Shown here one piece after another: positions 53,467-63,702 of a stretch of 64,000 nt of DNA (position 1 is the first letter of the stretch; each line of letters begins with the position of its first letter). The stretch covers positions 1,488,001-1,552,000 of the forward strand of contig NZ_CP041403.1 of assembly GCF_014844135.1 (NCBI RefSeq). The letters run 5' to 3'. A program made the translations under genes and the position numbers. The notes below the pieces were generated by a model. The model did not search any database. It had not been told where the DNA came from and saw nothing but the letters and a program-made list of their open reading frames with translations. This DNA is from Arcobacter sp. FWKO B (GTDB taxonomy: Bacteria; Campylobacterota; Campylobacteria; Campylobacterales; Arcobacteraceae).

Positions 53467-54551
53467 TAGTTACCGCTTATTGAAGATGTTCTTTGATTGT
53501 CTTTAGTATCAACCCAAATATTTGGTGTACTTCCACCAGGTGTTAAGAATATCTTAGCATCTTTGTTTTCTCTAAGAGCTTCGTTAAATTTACCTTGAAC
53601 TTTAACTTGTTCTAAGTGTAATAAATCTTTTGTTAAAGATCTTGAAATCAAATTATTTGACTCAGATTGTGCTTTTGCTTCTATAAGTATTGCATCAGCT
53701 TGACCTTGAGCTGCGATTCTTTTTGCTTGAGCCTCACCTTCTGCTAAAGCAGCAACTTTTTGTGCTTCTTGTCTAGCTCTTTCAACTTCATATCTTGTTC
53801 TTTCTGCTTCTTGGTTTGCTATTTGAACTCTTTCAATTTGCTCTTTGATTTTTGGAGGAAGGATAATCTCTCTTAACTGAACAGATTGAAGCTCAACTGG
53901 TTGGTCTCTTAGAGCATCAATTTTTTCTCTAATTCCAAGTTCTATCAAGTTTGCAATTTCATTTCTTTTTACTGGAAGTTCTTCAGCTGTAAAACTACCT
54001 ACTACACTTCTTACGATATCTCTAACAACTGGATTGATAATTTTTTCTTCCCAACTTAAACCCCAGTTTGCAATAGTTGCAGGTGCACCATCAGGTAATA
54101 GTCTATATTGTACAGTTAAATCTATTGATACTGGAAGACCTCTTGAATCTAGGATATTAATAGCATTATTTACTCTAATACCTGCATCAAATGCCCCCAC
54201 ATCTTCTACTGCTGTATAATGCATAAGTCTAACTTTTGTATCAACAAAAATAACTTTTTGAATCACAGGTATAAAAAGATGAAATCCAGGTCTAAGAGGC
54301 TCTTCTCCATATTTACCAGTTGTGATTTTAATACCAACCTCACCAGAGTTTACTATCGCAAAAGGTTTTGCAAGTACTAAGATAAGTATTACAATAATAG
54401 CACCATATATAAGCCCAGCTTTTTTCCCAAAGTTTTTGAACATTTCAGGTGGCTCAAAAGGAGGTGTATATCCACCACCATTTCCACCGCTGTTGTTCCC
54501 ACCACCGCTGTTTTGTTGTCTGTTTTTAAAATAATCGTTGTCTATTGGCAT
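53466..54551 (-). CDS. SPFH/prohibitin-family membrane protein (HflK/HflC-like)
   Basis: The 361-residue protein has a Gly/Asn/Pro-rich N-terminus (about 15-35, as in HflK), one transmembrane helix (about 45-66), an SPFH domain ([29 protein letters not shown]) and a long Ala/Glu/Arg/Gln-rich coiled coil (about 250-300). The C-terminal tail carries [12 protein letters not shown]. Such proteins form large rings that organise membrane domains and hold the FtsH protease. Only one gene is present rather than an hflK-hflC pair, so a single prohibitin-type ring is likely. Confidence 0.88.
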   Translation of the reverse strand: MPIDNDYFKNRQQNSGGGNNSGGNGGGYTPPFEPPEMFKNFGKKAGLIYGAIIVILILVLAKPFAIVNSGEVGIKITTGKYGEEPLRPGFHLFIPVIQKVIFVDTKVRLMHYTAVEDVGAFDAGIRVNNAINILDSRGLPVSIDLTVQYRLLPDGAPATIANWGLSWEEKIINPVVRDIVRSVVGSFTAEELPVKRNEIANLIELGIREKIDALRDQPVELQSVQLREIILPPKIKEQIERVQIANQEAERTRYEVERARQEAQKVAALAEGEAQAKRIAAQGQADAILIEAKAQSESNNLISRSLTKDLLHLEQVKVQGKFNEALRENKDAKIFLTPGGSTPNIWVDTKDNQRTSSISGN

Positions 54552-54570
54552 TTAGTTTCCTTTTTTTTTG

Positions 54571-54618
54571 AGGATGAAGGTTGAAGGATAAATAAAATTC
54601 CCTTCGCCCTTTACCCTT
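54571..54618. repeat. Purine-rich short repeats between ilvE and the prohibitin gene
   Basis: On the minus strand AAGGGTAAAGGGCGAAGGG is followed by ATCCTTCAACCTTCATCC, so short GAAGG-like units appear in both orientations with a partial stem. The composition stands out from the AT-rich surroundings. Function unknown; it could be a weak terminator or a small dispersed repeat. Confidence 0.35.
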
Positions 54619-54619
54619 T

Positions 54620-55540
54620 TTAATTAATGTATGTCAAATATTTTGTATATTTTGGGTTTTTCCCAGCAACTGCATCAAAATACGCACTTTGTAACTTTTC
54701 AGTTATAGGCCCTCTTGAGCCACATCCTATCACTCTAGCATCTACTTCTCTTATAGGAGTAACTTCAGCAGCAGTTCCAGTGAAAAATGCTTCATCAGCG
54801 ATATATACTTCATCTCTAGTAACTCTTCTTCTTACTACCTCTATACCCATATCTTTGGCCAAGTCAATAACTGTAGCTTGTGTGATAGACTCTAGTGAAG
54901 CATCATTTGGTGGAGAGATAAGTACGCCATCTCTAACTATAAAAAAGCACGCTCCACTAGCTTCAGCTATATAACCTTGATCATCTCTAAGTAATGCTTC
55001 ATCATATCCAGCTTCTACTGCTTCGTATTTTGCCATTTGGCTATTTAAGTAGTTTGCAACTGCTTTTGCTTTACCCATACCTGAAGTGTTTGGAGTTCTT
55101 GTAAAAGATGATATTTTTACTCTAACACCTTTTTTTAGTCCCTCTTCACCTAAATATGCACCCCATTTCCAAGCACTAATACTTACATTTACAGGACAAT
55201 CTTTGTGATAAAGACCCATTACACCGTAACCTAAATATACCAAAGGTCTAATATAAGCTCCATCAAAAAGCTCATTTTTTTGTAAAAGTTCAACTTGAGC
55301 TTTGTTTAATTCTTCTAATGAAAAAGGTACATTCATTAAAGTCATTTTTGATGAGTTAAGAAGTCTTTGTGTGTGTTCATTAAGTTTAAAAATAGCACAT
55401 CTTCCATCAACTGTTTTATAAGCCTTTGTCCCTTCAATAGCACCATTGCCATAGTGAAGTGTATGTGTAAGAACATGTACTTTAGCATCATCCCAAGGGG
55501 TATATGCACCATCCATCCAAATATATTTTGATTTATCCAT
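54620..55540 (-). CDS. ilvE: Branched-chain amino acid aminotransferase
   Basis: The 306-residue fold-type IV PLP enzyme has IWMDGAYTPWDDAKVHVLTH, LHYGNGAIEGTKAYKT, RPLVYLGYGVMG, and the PLP lysine in GKAKAVANYLNSQ near residue 155. EALLRDDQGYIAEASGACFF and TGTAAEVTPIREVD follow. It catalyses the last step of valine, leucine and isoleucine synthesis. AGGATG precedes the ATG. ilvD, an earlier step of the same pathway, is at 60397 on the other strand. Confidence 0.95.
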   Translation of the reverse strand: MDKSKYIWMDGAYTPWDDAKVHVLTHTLHYGNGAIEGTKAYKTVDGRCAIFKLNEHTQRLLNSSKMTLMNVPFSLEELNKAQVELLQKNELFDGAYIRPLVYLGYGVMGLYHKDCPVNVSISAWKWGAYLGEEGLKKGVRVKISSFTRTPNTSGMGKAKAVANYLNSQMAKYEAVEAGYDEALLRDDQGYIAEASGACFFIVRDGVLISPPNDASLESITQATVIDLAKDMGIEVVRRRVTRDEVYIADEAFFTGTAAEVTPIREVDARVIGCGSRGPITEKLQSAYFDAVAGKNPKYTKYLTYIN

Positions 55541-55746
55541 TTTTTCATCATCCTATGATAAATTTTTAAGCATTAGTATATCTAAATTTACTTAAAAGTT
55601 GGTAAATTTATCAATATTAGTAAGTGTAGTAAGGTTGTTACATTTGGTGGAAATTTTTATAAATATAGCTAAAAAAATATTTCAATTTTTAAAAATTTAA
55701 TATATTTGTGTTACAATCAAATAAATACTTAAATCAAGGGTTGAAA

Positions 55747-57162
55747 ATGGTCGCTAATATTTTCTTTGGAAGTAATGAAGTTGAAGGTAATAATCTAGAA
55801 AATAGAGTAAGTCCTTATTCTAATAAAATAGTTTCAAAATATCCAAAATGTACAAAAGAAGATACAATAAAAGCTTTAAATATTGCACAAAATGCCTCGG
55901 TTACATGTAGAAATTCAACACTTTCACAAAGAATTGCTTGGCTTGAAGATGTGGCTTTAAGACTTAGTGAAAATCTTGAAGATATTGCAAAAACTATCAC
56001 CGATGAAGTGGGCAAACCAATATATTTTAGTAAAATAGAAGTTGCTAGAGCGGTAGAAACAATAAAGATTTCTGCATATAAAATGGCAAGTATTGGTGGA
56101 AAAACAATTCCCACAGATATAGCACCAAGTGGTAAAAAAACTCATGCATTTTACAAAAGAGTTCCTGTTGGTGTAGTAGCTTGTATAACACCTTTTAATT
56201 TTCCATTAAATTTGATTATTCATAAAATAGCTCCAGCTTTGGTAAGTGGGAATGCAGTTGTACTTAAGCCTACTCCAGAAGCTCCCCTAACTGCATATAA
56301 AATATGTAAGCTATTTATAGAGTCTCCTTATGCAATAAAAGATGCATTAAGTTTGGTTTATGGTGATGTTGAAGTGGGTAGTACTTTAGTAAGTAGTGAT
56401 ATCCCTAGAGTTATAAGTTTTACAGGAAGTGTACCAGTAGGAAAAATAATTACAAAATCAGCAGGTATCAAAAAAGTGAGTTTAGAACTTGGTGGAAATG
56501 CAGCAACTTTTATAGAAAAAAGTGCTGATTTAGACTTAGCAGCTGCAAGATGTACATATGGAGCTTTTTATAATAGTGGACAAGTTTGTATTAGTTTGCA
56601 AAGAATATATGTACAAGATGAAGTGTATGAAGAGTTTGCAAATAAATTAGCAACTCAAACTGCAAGTTTAAAAGTTGGCTCACCCTATGAAAATGAAACT
56701 TTTGTAGGTCCATTAATCAATGAAGAAGCAGTAAATCGTGCTAAAAACTGGATAGATTCAGCAATAAAAGAGGGTGCAAAAGCAATTTGTGGAGGAGATA
56801 GCCAAGGGAATTGTCTTTATCCTACAATTATGACAGAAGTAACTGATGATATGAATATAGTTTGTGAAGAGGCATTTGCTCCAATAGTAAGTCTAATTAG
56901 AGTAAAAACATATGAAGAGGCTTTGGAAAAAATTAATAATTCTCCTTATGGTCTTCAGTATTCAATATTTACAAATGATTTGAAATTGAGCACAAGATTT
57001 ATAGATGATGCTCTATGTGGGGGAGTGGTTATAAATGATATACCAACGCTAAGATTTGATGTACAGCCATATGGTGGTATGAAAGAAAGTGGTATTGGAA
57101 AAGAAGGTCCTGAGTTTGCTATAGAAGAATTTACAGAGATTAAATCTATAGTAATTTGTTAG
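55747..57162 (+). CDS. NAD(P)-dependent aldehyde dehydrogenase
   Basis: From the ATG at 55747 (AAGGG about six bases upstream; a GTG further upstream lacks such a site) the product has 471 residues. ALDH motifs are CITPFNFPLNLIIHKIAPALV, SFTGSVPVGKII, the general-base glutamate in SLELGGNAA, and the nucleophile cysteine in FYNSGQVCISLQRI near 275. EEAFAPIV and GGMKESGIGKEG close the enzyme. The substrate cannot be fixed; lactaldehyde, succinic semialdehyde and glyceraldehyde-3-phosphate enzymes are close relatives. It stands alone between ilvE (divergent) and a chemoreceptor. Confidence 0.9.
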   Translation: MVANIFFGSNEVEGNNLENRVSPYSNKIVSKYPKCTKEDTIKALNIAQNASVTCRNSTLSQRIAWLEDVALRLSENLEDIAKTITDEVGKPIYFSKIEVARAVETIKISAYKMASIGGKTIPTDIAPSGKKTHAFYKRVPVGVVACITPFNFPLNLIIHKIAPALVSGNAVVLKPTPEAPLTAYKICKLFIESPYAIKDALSLVYGDVEVGSTLVSSDIPRVISFTGSVPVGKIITKSAGIKKVSLELGGNAATFIEKSADLDLAAARCTYGAFYNSGQVCISLQRIYVQDEVYEEFANKLATQTASLKVGSPYENETFVGPLINEEAVNRAKNWIDSAIKEGAKAICGGDSQGNCLYPTIMTEVTDDMNIVCEEAFAPIVSLIRVKTYEEALEKINNSPYGLQYSIFTNDLKLSTRFIDDALCGGVVINDIPTLRFDVQPYGGMKESGIGKEGPEFAIEEFTEIKSIVIC

Positions 57163-57269
57163 AAATATTTAGAAAATAAAACATTTTGAGTTAAATTGCA
57201 TATTTATGCTACAAAATTGTCACTAAATTGTAGTACAATGACATATTAAACTAATGAAAGGGTTAAAAT

Positions 57270-59324
57270 ATGTTTAACAATTTACAGATGAAATCAAAAT
57301 TAATGGTTCTTGGAGTTACTTCAATAGTAGCTTTATTAGTTCTTGGGGTGTTAGGGATTACACAATTAAGCAAGGTTAATGATGGTCTTGATAGGGTTTA
57401 TAATGATAGAGTAGTCCCCCTTGAGCAACTTAAAATAATTGCTGATGAATATGCTGTAAATATTGTTGATACTACACATCAAGCAAGAAATGGTAATATA
57501 AGTTTTGCTGATTGTATATCAAATATTGATAGAGCAAACAGTATGATATCAAAACAATGGTCAGCATACATGGCAACAACACTCACAAAAGATGAGGCAA
57601 AAATTGCAACAGAAGTTCAAAACCTTATGAAAGGTGGAGATGAAATTGCTACGAAAATAAAAAATGCTTGTTTAAGTGGAGATATAGATGCACTTTCTGA
57701 GATTACTATAAATGAGCTTTATCCAAAGATTGACCCAATTGGGGAGAGAATTTCTGAACTTATAAAACTTCAATTAGATGAAGCAAAAAAAGAGACTGAT
57801 TTGGCTTTTACAATTTATCAAACAAGCAAAACTATAATTTTCATTACAATAATAATAGCTTTTGTACTAACAATTTTCTTTGTAATGGCAGTGTCAAAAG
57901 ATATTGTTGTTAAATTACAAGTATTTCAATCTGGTTTATTGTCTTTTTTCTCATTCTTAAATAAAGAGTCAAACAAGGCTCAGTTAGTTAATATTGAAAG
58001 TATTGATGAATTTGGTCAAATGGCTAAGATAGTAAATGAAAACATATCAAAAATTGAAACTGGACTTATTAAGGATAATGAAACAGTAAAAGAGGCATTA
58101 TCTATTGTAGAAAAGGCAAAATCTGGGTATCTAAATGTTGAAATAAAAAGCAATCCAAACAATCCTGAACTAAAACAGTTAAAAGATGCAATAAATTCTA
58201 TGGCAAGTGGAATAAAAGCAAATATCGATAGTGTTCAAAAAATATTAATGGAATTTGCTGATTATAAATTTGTTTCAAAAGTAGATGATAAGAATATCCA
58301 AGGTGATATGGCTGATCTTATAAAAAATGTAAATTTCCTAACAGATGAAATTTCAGCTCTTTTAAAACAAAACCTAATAGATGGAGTAACCCTAGATAAG
58401 AGTACAGATATACTATTAGAAAATGTTGATGTTCTAAGTACAAGCGCAAATCAAGCAGCAGCAAGCCTAGAAGAAACAGCAGCAGCACTTGAAGAGATAA
58501 CTGCTACTGTTGTAAGTAATTCTACTCATGTATCTGAGATGTCACAATATTCTGCACAGGTTAGTTCTTCTGCTAAAAAAGGACAAGAACTTGCTAGAAG
58601 TACAACTACTGCTATGGATGATATTACTAATCAAGTAAATCTTATTACTGAAGCTATTACAGTAATAGATCAAATTGCATTCCAAACAAATATCTTATCT
58701 TTAAATGCAGCTGTTGAAGCTGCAACAGCAGGTGAAGCTGGAAAAGGATTTGCTGTTGTTGCTGGAGAGGTAAGAAACCTTGCTTCAAGAAGTGCTGAAG
58801 CAGCAAAAGAAATTAAAGCTATAGTAGAAAACGCAACAGCTAAAGCAAACCAAGGTAAAGCTATAAGTAATGAGATGATAAAAGGATATGAAGAACTTCT
58901 TGCTAATATAAATAAAACAACCCAAACTATCTCTGAAATAGCAAGTGCAAGCAAAGAACAAGAAGCTGGTATTACTCAGATTAATGATGCAGTAACAAAC
59001 CTAGATCAACAAACACAACAAAATGCATCAATAGCAGCACTTGTAAAAGATATAGCTATTGAGGCTGATGAACTTTCTAAGAGAATGGTTAATGAAGCTA
59101 ATCTAAAAGAGTTTCTTGGAAAAAATGATGTAAAGGTTGAAGATATAAAAAGAAAGAAAGCTACTGCTAGTATTCAAATATCAAAAAAACAACCAGCTAA
59201 GGTAAAAACTTCTAGTATCAGTAAAGTAGAAGATGAGTCAGTAAAAGCTACAAAAAGTGTAACTCCTATAAAAACGATTTCTCCATCAAAATCATCAAAG
59301 GATGATGAATGGGAATCATTTTAG
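57270..59324 (+). CDS. Methyl-accepting chemotaxis protein with CheR-type C-terminal pentapeptide
   Basis: The 684-residue receptor has a helix near 10-30, a four-helix-bundle-like periplasmic domain, a second helix near 187-210, HAMP-like segments and the signalling coil with [20 protein letters not shown] and [15 protein letters not shown] near 470-505. After a lysine/serine-rich linker (about 620-675) it ends in EWESF, close to the NWETF pentapeptide that recruits CheR/CheB in enteric receptors. The signalling half is nearly identical to the receptor at 33256-35103. GAAAGGG precedes the ATG. Confidence 0.94.
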   Translation: MFNNLQMKSKLMVLGVTSIVALLVLGVLGITQLSKVNDGLDRVYNDRVVPLEQLKIIADEYAVNIVDTTHQARNGNISFADCISNIDRANSMISKQWSAYMATTLTKDEAKIATEVQNLMKGGDEIATKIKNACLSGDIDALSEITINELYPKIDPIGERISELIKLQLDEAKKETDLAFTIYQTSKTIIFITIIIAFVLTIFFVMAVSKDIVVKLQVFQSGLLSFFSFLNKESNKAQLVNIESIDEFGQMAKIVNENISKIETGLIKDNETVKEALSIVEKAKSGYLNVEIKSNPNNPELKQLKDAINSMASGIKANIDSVQKILMEFADYKFVSKVDDKNIQGDMADLIKNVNFLTDEISALLKQNLIDGVTLDKSTDILLENVDVLSTSANQAAASLEETAAALEEITATVVSNSTHVSEMSQYSAQVSSSAKKGQELARSTTTAMDDITNQVNLITEAITVIDQIAFQTNILSLNAAVEAATAGEAGKGFAVVAGEVRNLASRSAEAAKEIKAIVENATAKANQGKAISNEMIKGYEELLANINKTTQTISEIASASKEQEAGITQINDAVTNLDQQTQQNASIAALVKDIAIEADELSKRMVNEANLKEFLGKNDVKVEDIKRKKATASIQISKKQPAKVKTSSISKVEDESVKATKSVTPIKTISPSKSSKDDEWESF

Positions 59325-59327
59325 AGA

Positions 59328-59353
59328 TAAATAGTGGGGTATCCCACTATTTA
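59328..59353. terminator. Convergent bidirectional terminator
   Basis: Perfect 11-bp arms (59328-59338 and 59343-59353) with a GTAT loop lie between the chemoreceptor stop and the doxX stop, which falls in the right arm. Confidence 0.75.
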
Positions 59354-59734
59354 TTTATCGTTAACTGCAAATTTACCACTACCTTGTAAGAATATCACTA
59401 CACACATAATAAGATATATTAAAGCAAGTTCATAAACAGGTCCTCCTGTTTTACCAAGAGCCAATAAAGAACTACCATAAGCAAGGTAAATAGCTACAAC
59501 CATAGTAAAGCCTAAAACTGCTGAAGCAATTCTTGCATAAAGACCTAAGATGATAAGTATAGGCATAACAACTTCACCAACATAAACACCATAAGCCATA
59601 ATTTCTGGTAATCCAGCTTTTACAGTCAGAGCTTTTACTCCATCAATTCCATGCATTATTTTATGCACACCATGAAAAAGCATCAATACCCCAACACCAA
59701 GGCGTAAAATAAGTTTTGCTATATCGTTTTGCAT
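59351..59734 (-). CDS. DoxX family membrane protein
   Basis: The 127-residue protein has four hydrophobic helices and the DoxX pattern KLILRLGVGVLMLFHGVHK at the N-terminus. It ends with LIYLIMCVVIFLQGSGKFAV. The family includes the thiosulfate:quinone oxidoreductase small subunit and many membrane proteins of unclear role in redox or stress. No partner subunit is adjacent. GGAGTCAG precedes the ATG. Confidence 0.87.
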   Translation of the reverse strand: MQNDIAKLILRLGVGVLMLFHGVHKIMHGIDGVKALTVKAGLPEIMAYGVYVGEVVMPILIILGLYARIASAVLGFTMVVAIYLAYGSSLLALGKTGGPVYELALIYLIMCVVIFLQGSGKFAVNDK

Positions 59735-59837
59735 ACTGACTCCGTTAAATTGTAGATTTAAAAACGGTAATTGTATCGTAAATAGTAGATTTTGTAAAGT
59801 TGAAAATTATAAAAGGGAAAAGATAATTTGGGAAAAA

Positions 59838-59925
59838 TGGCAGAGGATGAGGGATTCGAACCCTCGGAGGCTCTCACCTCGCCGGTTTTCAAGACCGGTG
59901 CTTTCGACCACTCAGCCAACCCTCT
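59838..59925 (-). tRNA. tRNA-Ser (TGA)
   Basis: The minus strand begins AGAGGGT and ends ATCCTCT, then G and an encoded CCA. The anticodon loop CTTGAAA gives TGA, for UCN codons. The long variable arm typical of tRNA-Ser is present. Length 88. It is the last of four tRNAs. Confidence 0.95.
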
Positions 59926-59956
59926 ATACCGAAAAAAAGTGGCATTCATGCCAAAT

Positions 59957-60030
59957 TGGAGGCGACACCCGGATTCGAACCGGGGATAGAAGCTTTGCAG
60001 GCTCCGGCCTTACCACTTGGCGATGTCGCC
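59957..60030 (-). tRNA. tRNA-Cys (GCA)
   Basis: The minus strand starts GGCGACA and ends TGTCGCC, then T and CCA. The anticodon loop CTGCAAA gives GCA. T-loop GTTCGAATC. Length 74. Confidence 0.95.
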
Positions 60031-60060
60031 GTTTATCAAGATTTTAATAACACCAAATTA

Positions 60061-60147
60061 TGGTGCGAATGGTGAGAATCGAACTCACACTCCGAAACCG
60101 GAACGGGATTTTAAGTCCCGCGCGTCTACCTATTCCGCCACACTCGC
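60061..60147 (-). tRNA. tRNA-Leu (TAA)
   Basis: The minus strand starts GCGAGTG and ends with CATTCGC, A and CCA. The anticodon loop CTTAAAA gives TAA, for UUA/UUG, the main leucine codons in this AT-rich genome. A long variable arm is present. Length 87. Confidence 0.95.
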
Positions 60148-60169
60148 AAATTTTAATACCGCTCTTAGG

Positions 60170-60244
<75 letters not shown>

Positions 60245-60276
60245 ATTGTTTAAGGCTTTATCAAATTTGGACTGGA

Positions 60277-60282
60277 ATTATA
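60277..60282 (-). promoter_or_regulatory. Probable -10 box of the tRNA operon
   Basis: The minus strand reads TTTGATATAATTCC, with TATAAT 32 bases before the first tRNA (Gly). It matches the form seen before dnaE. Confidence 0.5.
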
Positions 60283-60364
60283 TCAAAAAAAATATTAAAT
60301 GTAAAGGGGTTTTTGAACAATTTTCAAAATTTCTTTTAAAATCAACTTTTTATTAGTTGTTTGG

Positions 60365-60370
60365 TATAAT
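60365..60370 (+). promoter_or_regulatory. Probable -10 box of ilvD
   Basis: TTGGTATAAT ends 27 bases before the ilvD ATG, with AAAGG at 60386-60390 as ribosome site. No leader peptide or attenuator is seen in the short leader. Confidence 0.5.
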
Positions 60371-60396
60371 TAATGAAAATTTTTCAAAGGTAATAT

Positions 60397-62088
60397 ATGA
60401 GAAGTGATGAAGTAAAATTAGGGCATCAAAGAGCCCCACATAGAAGTTTGTTTAGAGCTACTGGTCTTAAAGATGAAGATTTTGGTAAGCCATTTATTGG
60501 TGTGGCAAACTCTTTTATAGAGATAATCCCTGGGCATTTTTTCTTGGATAAAGTAAGTGATATTATAAAAGAAGAGATAAGAAATGCTGGATGTGTACCT
60601 TTTGAGTTCAATACAATAGGTGTTGATGATGGTATAGCTATGGGGCATGATGGTATGCTTTTTTCTCTTCCTTCAAGAGAAATTATAGCAAATTCTATAG
60701 AAACTGTTATGAATGCACACAAACTTGATGCAATGATAGCGATACCAAACTGTGACAAGATAGTGCCAGGTATGATAATGGGTGCATTAAGAGTAGATGT
60801 TCCTACAATTTTTGTAAGTGGCGGACCTATGGCTAAGGGGTATAAAAAAGATGGTACTCCTATAGATTTGGCTACTGCATTTGAAGCTGTTGGTCAGTTT
60901 GAAGCTGGGCAAATAAGTGAAGATGAGCTTAAAGATATAGAGTGTAATGCATGTCCAAGTGGTGGAAGCTGTAGTGGTATGTTTACAGCAAATTCTATGA
61001 ATACTTTGATGGAAGCTATGGGTATAGCACTTCCTGGAAATGGTACTATACTAGCACTTACTGCTGAGAGAGAAGAGTTATATAGAAAAGCAGCTAGAAG
61101 AATATGTGAGATTGCAAAAAGTAAAGAATTAACTCAAAAATTCAAATTAAGAAATATATTAAATGAAAATGCTGTAAGAAATGCTTTTGCTGTGGATATG
61201 GCAATGGGTGGAAGCTCTAATACAGTTTTACATATGTTAGCTATTGCAAAAGAAGCTGATGTGAAATTTGAGCTAAGTGATATAAATGCAATAAGCAAAA
61301 AAGTATCTCATATAGCAAAAATATCTCCAAGTTTAAGCACTGTTCATATGGAAGATATCAACCGTGCAGGTGGAGTAAATGCTGTAATGAAAGAGATGAG
61401 CAAAAGAGGTGATGATATTTTGCTTGAAAATCTTACAATCAGTGGTGAAAGTGTTTATGAAAAAATGAAAGATGCTTATATCAAAGATACAAACATCATC
61501 CATACTATAGACAATCCTTACTCAGCCGTTGGAGGACTTGCTATACTTTATGGTAATCTAGCAGAGCAAGGAGCAGTTATAAAAACTGCTGGTATAACTG
61601 GAAGTCGTGTATTTACTGGTACTGCTGTTTGTTTTGATGGCCAACCTGAAGCAATACTAGGTATCACAAGCGGTAAGGTAAAAGCTGGTAATGTAGTAGT
61701 TATTAGATACGAAGGTCCTAGAGGAGGGCCAGGGATGCAAGAAATGCTTGCACCTACATCTCTTATTATGGGTATGGGGCTAGGTGATAAAGTAGCTCTT
61801 ATTACTGATGGTAGATTTAGTGGTGCTACGAGGGGAGCTAGTATTGGGCATGTGAGTCCAGAAGCTGCAGAAGGTGGTATGATAGGACTACTTAAAGATG
61901 GTGATGAAATACATATAGATGTGGATCAATATATCTTACAAGTAAATCTTAGTGATGAAGAAATAGCAAAACGAAGAGCTGAGTTTAAACCTCTTATTAA
62001 ACCATTAAAATCAAAATGGCTTGGACAATATAGAAGTTTAGTAACAAACGCAAGTAGTGGTGCAGTTTTAAAAACTGATTTACATTAA
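60397..62088 (+). CDS. ilvD: Dihydroxy-acid dehydratase
   Basis: The 563-residue protein has [17 protein letters not shown] near the start, the cluster cysteines in [10 protein letters not shown] near residue 122 and [15 protein letters not shown] near 195, and [11 protein letters not shown] and [11 protein letters not shown] in the second half. [22 protein letters not shown] is typical. It dehydrates dihydroxy acids to the 2-oxo acids used for valine, leucine and isoleucine synthesis. A strong terminator follows, so it is probably a single-gene transcript. Confidence 0.97.
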   Translation: MRSDEVKLGHQRAPHRSLFRATGLKDEDFGKPFIGVANSFIEIIPGHFFLDKVSDIIKEEIRNAGCVPFEFNTIGVDDGIAMGHDGMLFSLPSREIIANSIETVMNAHKLDAMIAIPNCDKIVPGMIMGALRVDVPTIFVSGGPMAKGYKKDGTPIDLATAFEAVGQFEAGQISEDELKDIECNACPSGGSCSGMFTANSMNTLMEAMGIALPGNGTILALTAEREELYRKAARRICEIAKSKELTQKFKLRNILNENAVRNAFAVDMAMGGSSNTVLHMLAIAKEADVKFELSDINAISKKVSHIAKISPSLSTVHMEDINRAGGVNAVMKEMSKRGDDILLENLTISGESVYEKMKDAYIKDTNIIHTIDNPYSAVGGLAILYGNLAEQGAVIKTAGITGSRVFTGTAVCFDGQPEAILGITSGKVKAGNVVVIRYEGPRGGPGMQEMLAPTSLIMGMGLGDKVALITDGRFSGATRGASIGHVSPEAAEGGMIGLLKDGDEIHIDVDQYILQVNLSDEEIAKRRAEFKPLIKPLKSKWLGQYRSLVTNASSGAVLKTDLH

Positions 62089-62103
62089 TATAAAATTAGT
62101 ATT

Positions 62104-62140
62104 AAAAAAAGGGGAGGGTAGTTAAACCCTCCCCTTTTTT
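62104..62140. terminator. Strong bidirectional intrinsic terminator after ilvD
   Basis: An A-run, then a 9-bp GC-rich stem (62111-62119 with 62126-62134), then six Ts. It serves ilvD on the plus strand and the rhodanese gene on the minus strand. Confidence 0.92.
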
Positions 62141-62168
62141 ATTGGTGTATGTATGAGATTTAGTTTGA

Positions 62169-62693
62169 TTATTTATAACAATGTTGAGCTTTGTACTCAC
62201 CAAATTTAAGTCCGCTACCACCTTTGTCATTTAACATAGAGTAGTTTGTAACTACTGGGTTACATTTGTCTATCCATTGATAAATGTCAAAAATTTTAAC
62301 TTCTGTAAAACCCATTTTTCTAAATGCTTCAGCCTCAATAGATGCTCTTGCTGCTGAGTTACAAACAACAATCATTTTTGGCTTAATGAAGTTTCCATCC
62401 ATGTCTAATACAAAGTTTTCTAATGCAACTTCTGGTGACTCACGACCAATTCTTACACTACCTTGGATTTGAGCAGCAGCCCACTCATCCATTGTTCTAA
62501 CATCAGCTACTATCCATTCTTTTGAAGCTAAAGCCGCTTTTACTTCTTCAATTGTAGCATAAGTACCATTTTTTTTGTTTTCAGCTTGAAGCTCTTTTGT
62601 AAGAGTTCTATAGTCTTTAAATTTTGGCTCAGCTGCAAAACCTGCAGTTAAAAGTAGTGAACTAACAACCAATGCACTTGTAATTTTTTTCAT
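62169..62693 (-). CDS. Periplasmic rhodanese-like protein
   Basis: The 174-residue protein has a signal peptide (about 1-20, ending GFAA) and one rhodanese domain with VADVRTMDEW, and the active cysteine in VVCNSAARAS near residue 111. The C-terminus carries two more cysteines (DKCNPVV, QHCYK). Such proteins move sulfane sulfur; in the periplasm of sulfur-using Campylobacterota they may take part in polysulfide or thiosulfate handling, which is inference. A strong ribosome site (GGGGAG) precedes the ATG. Confidence 0.87.
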   Translation of the reverse strand: MKKITSALVVSSLLLTAGFAAEPKFKDYRTLTKELQAENKKNGTYATIEEVKAALASKEWIVADVRTMDEWAAAQIQGSVRIGRESPEVALENFVLDMDGNFIKPKMIVVCNSAARASIEAEAFRKMGFTEVKIFDIYQWIDKCNPVVTNYSMLNDKGGSGLKFGEYKAQHCYK

Positions 62694-62821
62694 AGATATC
62701 TCCCCTTTATTATTTTAATAAGTTATAATGCATTATAAGTGAAACTTACTTAAATATTTATTATTTTTTAAAAAACTTTTTTTATATGAATGATAAGCTA
62801 TCGTTATAAGCAATTTTTTGA

Positions 62822-62827
62822 TAAAAT
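62822..62827 (+). promoter_or_regulatory. Probable -10 box of mqnP (leaderless)
   Basis: TAAAAT ends eight bases before the ATG at 62835, the same spacing as at surE. No ribosome site is visible. An in-frame ATG at 62826 lies inside the box. Confidence 0.4.
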
Positions 62828-62834
62828 GCTATTT

Positions 62835-63692
62835 ATGAAAGATTTAATACAAAAACTAAAAGATTTTAATGAATTAGTGGCGTTTAGCCATTCTGTGTTT
62901 TCATTACCATTTATTTTTATAGCTATGATTGTAGCTGCAAGTGGTTGGTTTGGATGGGGATTATTATTACTTGGGCTTTTTGCAGCTTTGAGTGCTAGAA
63001 ATTTTGCTATGGGGTTGAATAGATATTTAGATAGAGATATTGATGCACTAAATGAAAGAACTATAAACAGACCTAGTGTTGATGGTAGAATTACACCATC
63101 TCAAATGCTTCTATTTACAATTATAAATGCTTTGATTTTTATTATTGTTGCTTATTTTGTTAATGATTTGGCTTTTATTTTAAGTGTACCTATATTGTTT
63201 ATAATAGGGAGTTATTCATATTTTAAAAGATTTAGTTTTTTAGCTCATATTATACTTGGGATATCTTTGGCACTTGCACCATTAGCAGGTGTGGTAGCTG
63301 TGAGTGAAACTATATATTTATGGACTGTATATCTTAGTATTGGTGTTATGTTTTGGGTAGCTGGATTTGATTTGCTTTATTCATTGCAAGATATTGAAGT
63401 AGATAAAAAACTGGGACTTCATTCTATACCTTCAAAGTTTGGTGAAAAAAATACATTTTTGATATCAAAAGTGTTTCATGTATTGACAGTTGTTTTTTGG
63501 TTGCTATTTGTTGTAGAAGCTAGTCTTGGTATATTTGGATATATTGCTGTTGTATTTGGAGCTTTGATGCTTTCTTATGAACACTATCTTGTTAGCAAAG
63601 ATTTCAAAAAAATAGATAGAGCATTTTTTACTGTAAATGGATATTTAGGGATAGTGTTTTTTATTTTTATAGTATTAGATAGTATATTTTAA
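62835..63692 (+). CDS. mqnP: UbiA-family prenyltransferase (MqnP, menaquinone pathway)
   Basis: The 285-residue membrane protein has about eight helices and both Asp-rich motifs: NRYLDRDIDALNERT near residue 61 and DLLYSLQDIEVDKKLG near 190. UbiA enzymes attach a polyprenyl chain to an aromatic ring. Campylobacterota lack ubiquinone and generally make menaquinone by the futalosine route, so the aromatic acceptor is probably of that pathway; older annotations call it UbiA. The start at 62835 gives MKDLIQKLKDFNELVAFSHS. An upstream in-frame ATG (62826) lies in the promoter box. A TetR gene follows after 10 bases. Confidence 0.85.
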   Translation: MKDLIQKLKDFNELVAFSHSVFSLPFIFIAMIVAASGWFGWGLLLLGLFAALSARNFAMGLNRYLDRDIDALNERTINRPSVDGRITPSQMLLFTIINALIFIIVAYFVNDLAFILSVPILFIIGSYSYFKRFSFLAHIILGISLALAPLAGVVAVSETIYLWTVYLSIGVMFWVAGFDLLYSLQDIEVDKKLGLHSIPSKFGEKNTFLISKVFHVLTVVFWLLFVVEASLGIFGYIAVVFGALMLSYEHYLVSKDFKKIDRAFFTVNGYLGIVFFIFIVLDSIF

Positions 63693-63702
63693 GGATTATA
63701 AG

